Below, piece after piece: positions 56,278-64,000 of a DNA stretch of 64,000 bases. The stretch covers positions 68,490 through 132,489 of the forward strand of contig CAJNOI010000067.1 of NCBI GenBank assembly GCA_905250115.1. Reading direction: 5' to 3'. Position 1 is the stretch's first letter; each line of letters begins with the position of its first letter. The notes under the pieces were generated by a model. It was given only the letters and a program-made list of their open reading frames with translations, made no database searches and had not been told where the DNA came from. Position numbers and translations under genes: made by a program. The stretch comes from Adineta steineri (lineage: Eukaryota > Rotifera > Eurotatoria > Adinetida > Adinetidae).

Positions 56278-57784
56278 TTCCACCAACACTACTCCTGTAG
56301 AACTGTGTCGGTCTTACAGAAATTTCAATAGGATCCGACTGTTGGAATGATTCTCCTAGGTGGTTTCTCAGCAACGGAACAAAAACCTATTACTCTCACT
56401 TAGCAAATACACGTATTTTTGTCTTTAGAAATAGGATAGAAATGCGCAATGAAATCAATCATACCGGTCAATAAAAGCAAATAGATACGTGTGATAATCT
56501 TCTGTTGTTTGATACTACTTTCGTGTCGGTCATCAACCACCTTAAACAAATTTAATCGCTTCATTGTTTGAGAAAATCTGTTTACAAGTGTGCTTTGAGT
56601 CGCTAAAAATCATATTAAACAAAATAATTTAGGATGAACGTTTTCCTAGTATATTTAAAACATACCCAAATTAATATTTATGTTTCTTAAACGATCTCTG
56701 ATTTTTAGTAAGATATTAATCAGAAATGGTGCAATCAAACGAAATATGATAATAAGACCACCATAAAGACTAACGAGTAAAGTAATTGCATAAGATACAT
56801 CAGTCTGATCTGGTGTGGTGTATGTACAGTATGAAGGAGCACATTGCTCGAAGTATTTTGAATAATTCATTTGTGTTGGCCAATTTTCGACAAAAATATT
56901 ATTCAAATAATCGTACACGGAAGCATTTTGTTGTTTCGAAGGTAGAACAGAATTGGTCCAGTTGGCTTGCATCTAAATAAAAGAAATGTATGAGATTGAT
57001 TGAACAATATCATACACACTTGATTAAGAGTTGGAAAGTAGTTGAGCAAGAACTGAACACATATGATGTCATACAAACAATCAAGTGTGCTTTGAAGAAT
57101 ACTTTCAAGAGGCGTACATCCTGCAAAGAATCCATCAACCATTGTAGTGTTAAAACGAGGAAAATTCCACAATGCATGCATTAAAAAAAACGGTATTGCT
57201 GGATCTGAAGAGAAAAACGTTTCAGTTGACGGATTTGCATTATTACAACCAATATAGGAGTCGCCAGTAATGAATACATTATATGCTGTTGGATATCCGG
57301 AAAAACTATATGAGCTTGGAAGTCGTTTTATTGCAATTATTGCATTTGTGTTGAGAGCCGTAATTAAGTAGTTTGCTTGAGTCGTAATTCTCAGATAATT
57401 CAAGAATGATATGATTCAAGTAGAAGCACTGTTTTTCAAGAATTCGACAGTAGCATTCACTTCAGATTGAACTTGCGCTTCAGGAAGAAGAGAAATGGTG
57501 AGAAACTCATTGTTACCAATATCAAGCTGGGTGCTCAAGATTGTTTCTTGCGAAAGTGAACAAAGTCTGGCCAGAATTTTGAACTAAATGAAGATAAAGT
57601 CAATTAAAATAATTATTTCTGAATTTCATTACTGAGGATAGGATACGTGATGTACTGAAGACAATTAATAAGAAAATAGGTTAGCGTAAGAATAGAGATA
57701 CAGGGGTAGCTCACACCTCGGGGATGGTAGGCGTAGGTGTATTGCCAAGGGGGAAAATGCAAACTTTTGCACTTCAAGTGAATT

Positions 57785-58110
57785 TGAGCCACTTTATGCT
57801 ACTTTGCACTACTTTGTGCTACTTTGCACTACTTTGTGCTACTTTGCACTACTTTAAGTTACTTTACGCTACTTTTAAAATACTTTATGCTACTTTAAAA
57901 TTACTTTATGCTACTTTACGCTACTTTAGTTTACTTTATGCTACTTTACGCTACTTTAGGCTACTTTAGTCTACTTTAACGTACTTTATATCACTTTACA
58001 CTACTTCAACTTACTTTAACTACTTTAGCCTACTTTAAGCTACTTTGTAGGACTTCGAGCCAATTTGAACTACTTTAAGCAACTTCCAGTTACTTCAAAC
58101 CACTTCACAG
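57785..58110. repeat. CTACTTT minisatellite, left array
   Basis: About thirty units of ACTTTGCACT/ACTTTGTGCT drifting to ACTTTAAGTT and ACTTTACGCT; the 5-bp core ACTTT recurs every 10 bases. Confidence 0.85.
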
Positions 58111-58287
58111 TTTATTAATATAACTGCAGATATATATTCTAGATATCATGATCATAGATCGTTTTGTTTTTGCTAAATAATAATATGATATTAAAAAAAT
58201 CAACATATGCAAAAAGAAAAGCTACATAAATTATAGTATTACATAAGCACTTTAATGATTTATTTAAAAAAAGATAAAAGGTAACAC

Positions 58288-58519
58288 CAGAGATGGCGCG
58301 ACCGGCCGGAGGGGATGTCAGGGGTGTGATATCCCTCCAACTGTCGAAAATTTCTATTTTTAGTCAGCAAAATCGGCAGATCTTCTTAGGTTTTTTACCA
58401 AAGATAATGCTACACCCCTCCCAAAAATTCAGAAAATTTCGCTGCACCTCCTGCCCCCAAGAATTCAAAAAATTTCGTTATACCCTCCCCTCAGTGTTGG
58501 CTGATTCGCGCCACCGCTG
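58288..58519. mobile_element. Nested 232-bp hAT-like MITE
   Basis: Ends CAGAGATGGCGCGA and, inverted, CAGCGGTGGCGCGA. Flanks GGTAACAC (58280-58287) and GGTAAAAC (58520-58527) match at 7 of 8 positions, indicating an old 8-bp duplication. GC-richer than its surroundings, with CCCCTCC words. Confidence 0.72.
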
Positions 58520-58681
58520 GGTAAAACATAAACAATCACACACGAGTTAAAATGAGTTAAAACAGAAGAAGAAAATGTTAGATGTATTAAATCAATATTG
58601 AATAAACAGTTTAGACAGTTTGAGTAAATATATATTTGATGTATTAAGTAAAAATTCAAGAATGATTAATTACTCTTCCCA

Positions 58682-58770
58682 ACACTCTAAAAAAAATTGG
58701 GTATTTGCTACTAACGGAAACTCTAAATGAGTTTCCGATAGTAGCAAATACCCAATTTTTTTTAGAGTGA
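58682..58770. repeat. Near-perfect 40-bp-arm hairpin
   Basis: CACTCTAAAAAAAATTGGGT...GAAACTC then GAGTTTC...ACCCAATTTTTTTTAGAGTG with a 5-base loop and two small bulges. Recently formed or maintained foldback; lies inside the 57746-59665 element. Confidence 0.9.
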
Positions 58771-59239
58771 AGTACCTGTTGATATCGGTGAAGAGTTTCG
58801 ATTGGATGAGGAGAACGATGATGATAATATTAAAGATAATACACAAGTTGAGCTTAATGATGGAACTGTATTTGACCCTCAAAATAACGATAGTAGTGAT
58901 GAGGAAGACTTATTGAATTCAACAAAATTCGACCTTAATGGAATAAGGATTGTTGGCTATATTAATCCCGCTTTAAAGCAGTCATACTTCAAAATCAAAA
59001 TAAATGACAACATTAAATATCTCCACAAATAGCCAGCCTGTTGGCTGCTAACGAACAATTTAACGAAACTATCTAATGATCGTTTAGCTCGTGTCATGAA
59101 GCAAACGGCTGATGTTGATTAATAAACCTATTACTTCCGTTTTTTGTCTTTAGATAGTGATTTTTTTCTTTTTTCTAAACAGATAAAGCAATCATTCATA
59201 TTTTCCCAACGTAATTTAATTTTGTTTCGTCCATTTCCA

Positions 59240-59640
59240 GATCTTTCATAATGCTTTACAATACTTCCCCTCACTTTGACGAACTTTGAGCAACTTTAAT
59301 GTACTTTACGTTACTTTGACGAACTTCAAACTACTTCATGCTACTTTGAGAAACTTCAGACTACTTTGCTACTTTGACGAACTTCAAACTACTTTGCATT
59401 ACTTTCACGAACTTTGAGAAACTTTAATGTGCTTTACGCTACTTTGACAAACTCTAATGTACTTTACGTTACTTTGAAGTACTTTGCAAGGGACTTTGAC
59501 ATACTTTGAAGTACTTTGCTGTACTTTCAAGGGAATTTGACATACTTTGACTTACTTTTACACACTTCACTATACTTGGCGTTACTTCTCCGTACTTTAA
59601 ACTACTTTGATACTTTACAGAACTTTACGGTACTTTATGC
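59240..59640. repeat. ACTTTGACG minisatellite, right array
   Basis: Units of ACTTTGACGA, ACTTTGAGCA and ACTTTAATGT at about 10-base spacing, the counterpart of the left array near the other end of the element. Confidence 0.8.
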
Positions 59641-59784
59641 TTTAAAGTTTGCATTTTCCCCCTTGTGTATTGCCCATAAACAGTGGCATTCATAGCACAA
59701 TTGAGTGTTGGAATTATAAATTTCAAAATCTGAACGGTTTACAACTCAAAACGAATTATACACTACTGTAGTTTTCTAACAAAA

Positions 59785-59970
59785 TGGCTTGCTGTGGGAT
59801 CTCATGAGTGGAGAATTCAAAGGGCTATTGACTGGCATAAGTATCGAATAAGACAGCGCTTGAATTGGGTTGAAGTATATGAAAATTATGTACCTGGTGT
59901 AGGCAAAATAGATGGGCTGATAACGAATGAAACGAATATAGAACAATTATTGGCCGACTTTACGATTTAA
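59785..59970 (+). other. Short open frame, possible transposon remnant
   Basis: 62 codons without an ATG, beginning WLAVGSHEWRIQRAIDWHKY and ending TAA. Trp/Arg-rich and protein-like in composition, but no family recognised. Lies in the intron 3' of the hAT-like element. Confidence 0.2.
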
Positions 59971-61457
59971 TTTGAGCAAAGAAACCCTCAACACATGTAG
60001 GCCAAAAAAAGGGTAAATAGCTATTCTTTCACTTTGACATGTACACAGAAGTTGAAACACTATGTACATCAATATCTTCGCCTGAGAAAAATATTATTTG
60101 AGGTTAATAAGAAGACGATGATTTGGGCAATATCCGACTCAGTTTCGATCGATGTTTCATATACATTTGACGATCTTAGTGTGAAATAGGAAAAAATAAA
60201 TAGGCTAACATTTATAAATTTAACAAAAACTAGTCCACTAACAGTGAAGTTTTAGTAAGAAAAAATATTTTAGCAATTTTCAACCTTTTTTGTTTGATAT
60301 GCAATTCCCATTTGAATTTATATCCATCCTACTTGATAATACTGTTTTGATTAGTTATAAAAATTTATTCATTGAATTTCTGTCACATAAGTCACTTTAT
60401 CCTACTATGTGAGATGTACACATCACTTATGAAATTACACAATAATAAGTTTCTTATCAAAAGGCGTATAGTAATCCGTCGGAGGAAGTAGAAGAATAGA
60501 TTTATTTTTAAATGCTCAAAAACTTTAACTTGACATGTGAACTCATAATTTTGAGTTCAGTTATACATCTATATTTCATCAAATAGTATTTGAAAGTATA
60601 GGACTGCTTGAAAAGGTTTCTGATCCACTACCGAATGATTTTGTCTTGAAACCTGAAGTGCCATTCTCCAAACAGTACACAGGTACTCAATGCGTGCGGT
60701 AGTACTATTCCCAGAATCAAACAAGAACGTTCTGTTATTGGGATTTCAGTTCTCTAATTAGTGTTAATTAGTTGAATATTAATTAATTATCTACTCTATT
60801 GGCACATTAAGTTAACAGTATATGGCTTAAATTAATGGAAGATAAATATCTGCCATAATTTCTTATTTGCGAATATAAACTGTAATTTAAAAAAATTCTA
60901 AGCTTGAATTGTTGTGAACTGATGTCTTCTTTAGAACTTTTTGAATCCGTAAAGGAATACACTCCAATCGATCTGTCTTTGATGAAGAACAATATTTGGT
61001 CGAGAGAAAATATTTAACTTACTTGAGAACTAGCCTGTGTTCGAAAATCTGTCACTCCATATGTACTTGAGTTTTCAAAATATAGGGCTTCAATCCATTG
61101 TTGACTGACGAAAATACTCGTACAAACAGGATGAAGTGTGATTGTGTTCGAAACGAAATCTTTGTAAGGTATTGCGTTTGTTGAACATGGACATGAAAGA
61201 GTTTCACCATGTTCAAGATAAAGTTGATTGAAGATGGCAGGAGTGACTGCCGAGATAATGATTGTTCGGGATTCTGACTTCATTAAGGCAGTATAGAGAA
61301 GCATATAGAATGACACTGGAAATAAATAAAGAGAAATTGATATTGTCATAGAATTAGGATGTTTCCAGTGACTTCCGGTCAACTTTATGTTCTTGTCTAC
61401 CGGAAACGAGCAGAAATCAACACACTAATCCTCACACATATGCTGACATCCATTACT

Positions 61458-62084
61458 GAGAATGCTTCCTATTCCCAAAAGTTACACATTCCGGAATCGC
61501 TGCACCCACCCAATTTAACATCATTTAATTCCGGAATTCCTTGCATACGATTCCTGCCAATTTCGGAATTCCTTCCATCAGATTAATGCTATTCCTGCCA
61601 ATTCCGGAATTACGAAAGATATGCTTGATGTAGAAATGAACATGGTGAGCGACTTATTCCATTCCGTAGCGGAATTCCGGAATTCGTGCACAGTCCGGCT
61701 TTTCCGGAATCGCCCGGAATAGGTAGGAATTCCGGCTTTTCCGGAATTGCACAAGTTATACTTCTTGTAGAAATGATCCTCCTGAATAACCGAATCGATT
61801 CCGTAGCGGAATTCCGGAATTCGTGCACATTCCGGCTTTTCCGCAATTGGTAGGAATGTGCAGGAATTCCGGGAAATGCACGAATTCCGGAATTCCGTGT
61901 TTGTCATCATGTCCAGGCTTACATAAATATCAATTGATCAGGTCATTCCGGAATAGGTAGGAATGTGCAGGAATTCCGGAATAGGTAGGAATCGAATGCA
62001 AGGAATTCCGGAATTGAATTATGTTAAGTTGGGTGAGCCAAGCGATTCCGGAATGTGTAACTTTCCGGAATAGGATGACTGCTC
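61458..62084. mobile_element. 627-bp MITE with about 100-bp inverted termini and GGAATTCC repeats
   Basis: Flanked by a perfect 8-bp duplication CCATTACT (61450-61457 and 62085-62092). Termini GAGAATGCTTCCTATTCC and, inverted, GAGCAGTCATCCTATTCC continue as imperfect inverted repeats for about 100 bp (shared words GTTACACATTCCGGAATCGC, CCTTGCAT-CGATTCCT). The interior is full of the palindromes TTCCGGAA and GGAATTCC. 8-bp duplication suggests hAT. Sits in the first intron of the minus-strand multi-unit gene. ORFs at 61578-61910 and 61610-61846 are repeat-derived. Confidence 0.82.
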
Positions 62085-62825
62085 CCATTACTCACATTAA
62101 TCAATAATTCGATTAGTTTTCGTTTACCTACTAATAAAGTATACGTCCTTTTTTCTAGCTAATCACAATGATCTCTTGCAAGAATAAGTTCTCATAAGAG
62201 TAAAATTCGCATTCGGCTTACCTATGAGAAGAAGAATGTATAACCAAGTTGCGTATTTTTGGTGTTTAAGTACAATTGCTTGGTCTCTTGGTTCATCATC
62301 GCCATCATCATCATATTCATTTTCATCGGGTATAAACGCATTGTAGTTGCTAATATACTCATAAAACCAACGAAGTCCAGCTTTGAAATTCATCATGAAA
62401 AATGAATCAAGCTCTTCGACAACTACTTGTGTGGGTTTTTATAACTTGCGAGACAATTCGAATGTTTTGTTCCTAAGGAAAAGTTTCTTTTCAAATAAAA
62501 ATAACGAATTAACTACAAAGTCAATACTACATCTCTAAAAAATTGAATCAAACTAAAGAAAGAACATTTCAGACAAAAACTCTGATCGATTCCCTCGGAA
62601 AACATAAGATGAAATATACAGAAACAAATTATGGTGAACAATACAGTAGTGTAGAAGCCGAAAACCCGATTCGACTCGAGAAATTTTCTTCAACTTTCAT
62701 GTGGGTGAGAAATCCTTGCGCTCACCCATGCCTGGTTAGGGTATGGTACAAAGATCTCACGAGGGAACTTTCCCAGCAGTCGCTTCCGATTCTAGTGAAT
62801 TTTTATCTTTAGATATTATGTACTG

Positions 62826-63304
62826 CTCCTGTAAAAACCCTAAATGAATTTGGGTTGATATTGTTTCTATCAAAACTTATGCCCGTTTTACTAGGATTTT
62901 TGTTATGTGGCAGCAGATTCCGAGAAAAATCAGATAAGAGAATATCAACCTGAAACTTTACTCACCGATAGGTCGAATGGCTTTTAGAGTATCCTGAAAA
63001 TTTCCATAAAAAAGAATGTTTTTTTCTCAAGATATTGAAGCTTAGATTCAGTCGGTTTAAGTGATACAGCTGTTGAAAATATGTTATGAAATTCAATATC
63101 TCAAGAAAGGAACATTCTTTTTGAATGAAATGTTCACGATATTGTAATGGCCATCCAACTAATCGATGAGTGAAGTTTCAGGTCAAAACTAGCTTAGTTG
63201 ATTTTTCTTGGAATTCACTGCTATAGGACAAAAATTCAGTAAAATGGATATAACTTTTGAAAGAAACAATATCAACTCAAATTCATTTAGAATTTTTACT
63301 CGAG
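62826..63304. repeat. Foldback repeat, about 225-bp arms
   Basis: Left arm 62826-63050, right arm 63076-63304 inverted. Shared words: CTAAATGAATTTG-GTTGAT, ATTGTTTCTATCAAAA/TTTTGAAAGAAACAAT, CCTGAAACTTTACTCA with GAGTGAAGTTTCAGG, and CTCAAGATATTGAA with TTCAATATCTCAAG. Loop of about 25 bp. About 80% alike by eye. Confidence 0.8.
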
Positions 63305-63397
63305 CACTATACGATATCTATAGGCAAGAATTTATTGAAATTGCAGGGGTACACATCAGAAGGCTCTCTCACGCTCAGCATTATAGTTATGTACATT

Positions 63398-63676
63398 ATA
63401 ATATAGGCAGATGTGAGTTTTTGTCGTTGGATTCGAATAGAAAACATTTTTTGCTACAAAATGAGATCTTCACGAGCTCCATATGTCATCTCCTTATAGA
63501 AATAGATACGGTGTCAAAATACACATAAATAGCTTCGAATCGCTGAAATTTATTGGGCACCCTTATCAACATCTGTAATGAGATAATGCATGGAGGCTGT
63601 GAAGATCTCATTTTATGAGAAAAGATGTCTTCTATTCGAATCCAACGACTAAAACTTACCCCTGTCTATATTTGAA
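63398..63676. repeat. Second foldback repeat, about 110-bp arms
   Basis: GTCGTTGGATTCGAATAGAA (63424) recurs inverted as TTCTATTCGAATCCAACGAC (63632), and AAATGAGATCTTCAC (63459) as GTGAAGATCTCATTT (63600). The outer arms start near AATATAGGCAG and end near CTGTCTATATT. Directly follows the first foldback. Confidence 0.8.
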
Positions 63677-64000
63677 TGTTCGTAACTATAATACTAAGCA
63701 TGGGTGATATTTTCCAACCATGTTGCCTTGATTAATAAACGGTTTGTATAAATCAAAGCATAGATAATTTCCAGATTTCTTTTTATGAGAATGTTCAGAA
63801 ACAGCTGCTCTTTGTAGGCTATCGTAACTGAAGCACAAGAGGATGACAGATTTACGATTTTATTCGACAGAATCCTTTGTGAAGAAAGTACATACGGGGA
63901 AAAATGTTGAGCAACACCAAATGTAGTTATTGTCAAAATGACAAAGACTTTTTTATGACAAATAAAAATATCAGTTTGTAAACGCTTTTTCTAATGAATA

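Larger units (their letters stand above)
57746..59665. mobile_element. hAT-like non-autonomous transposon with ACTTT minisatellite ends
   Basis: The left end CAAGGGGGAAAATGCAAACT (57746) and right end, complement ending at 59665, are perfect inverted copies for 22 bp. Flanks carry a perfect 8-bp duplication TGTATTGC (57738-57745 and 59666-59673), the hAT signature. Subterminal arrays of a 10-bp-like unit CTACTTTNNN run 57785-58110 and 59240-59640. The 1.9-kb interior includes a nested MITE (58288-58519), a hairpin (58680-58770) and an ORF fragment (58802-59032 plus in-frame continuation to 59121 after a TAG) whose CWLLT...KLSNDRLARVM end resembles transposon-associated proteins. No DDE transposase. 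Inserted in an intron of the minus-strand multi-unit gene. Confidence 0.85.
52643..62396 (-). pseudogene. Second multi-unit Cys-rich membrane gene, three units, two in-frame stops, truncated by gap
   Basis: Exons in order: 62222-62396, 61023-61315, 57020-57583, 56666-56972, 56465-56602, 55275-55879, 53810-54437, 52643-52926 (into the gap). Every junction keeps phase across three units related to the gene at 10-16 kb: SCPCS, HPVCTS or HQVCTS, GC(T/S)PLESILQSTLDCLYD, EQCAPSYCTYT, TM LLVSLYGGLIIIFRLIAPF. Unit 1 starts at ATG 62396 with an acidic stretch (DENEYDDDGDDEPRD). Units 1 and 2 share an intron inside the first TM that unit 3 and the plus-strand gene lack. TGA at 57416-57418 lies mid-exon in unit 1, and TAG at 52778-52780 replaces a probable Gln just before the TM of unit 3. 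The 3.4-kb second intron and 0.9-kb first intron hold transposons. Probably a decaying copy; stop codons could also be assembly errors. Confidence 0.65.
62397..64000. other. Right-end region: foldback repeats, no gene recognised
   Basis: Upstream of the minus-strand multi-unit gene. ORFs at 62543-62812 and 63208-63528 overlap repeats and match nothing I know. A short TGGGTGAG/CTCACCCA hairpin is at 62702-62729. Confidence 0.5.

Noticed and set aside
61578..61910. ORFs with repeated EFRNSATE/ARIPEF words
   Set aside because: Translation of GGAATTCC palindromes inside a MITE.
1..64000. tRNA, rRNA, CRISPR arrays, bacterial operon signals
   Set aside because: None recognised by eye. Intron-rich animal genes make bacterial features irrelevant; a covariance-model scan would be needed to exclude divergent tRNAs.

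Overview
The window is a compact, AT-rich animal genome segment. Genes have short introns (mostly 45-65 bp, GT...AG). The gene families point to a bdelloid rotifer of the Adineta or Rotaria type: ADP-ribosyltransferase plus kinesin-light-chain-like TPR proteins, NHL-repeat secreted proteins, an ependymin-related protein, expanded F-box-like proteins, a bacterial-looking intronless gene, and scattered GTGTGGG tracts like bdelloid telomere repeats. Exons were joined by hand from splice signals and checked for reading phase. Family names come from motif recognition, not searches.

Layout: 1-9.9 kb holds the end of an F-box/LRR-like gene, an intronless CrfC-like dynamin GTPase (-), an AlkB-family dealkylase (+), a broken ependymin-related gene (+) and a fatty-acid-binding protein (-). 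10-16 kb is a predicted 1,323-residue membrane protein (+) made of three tandem units fused by in-frame introns. 17.8-19.1 kb is a GPI-anchor-like NHL protein (+). 19.3-29.9 kb is a head-to-tail trio (-) of large proteins: N-terminal CC beta module, variable linker, receiver-like domain, ART domain, TPR array. Then come a lipocalin (-), an NmrA-like protein (-), a type II membrane protein with a Thr stalk and two LamG-like domains (+), and a fourth ART-TPR paralogue in one exon (-). 40.8-42.4 kb is a DNA transposon with AAGATCTT repeats. 44.7-46.3 kb is a second Thr-stalk membrane protein (-). 47.9 kb is a lone receiver-like gene (+). 51.9 kb is a Cys-rich secreted protein entering a 100-N gap. 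52.6-62.4 kb (-) is a second copy of the multi-unit membrane gene, with two in-frame stops and introns holding several non-autonomous transposons. The right end has two foldback repeats.

Most notable: (1) four ART-TPR paralogues of which only one keeps the Arg-Ser-Glu ART triad, while the shared architecture is preserved, suggesting an NLR-like sensor family with pseudoenzyme members (inference); (2) a dispersed family of about 100-bp hairpins with telomere-like G-rich and C-rich arms, found only between genes or in introns; (3) tandem membrane units joined into giant genes by phase-1 introns; (4) nested hAT-like elements with 8-bp target duplications inside introns of one of those genes.
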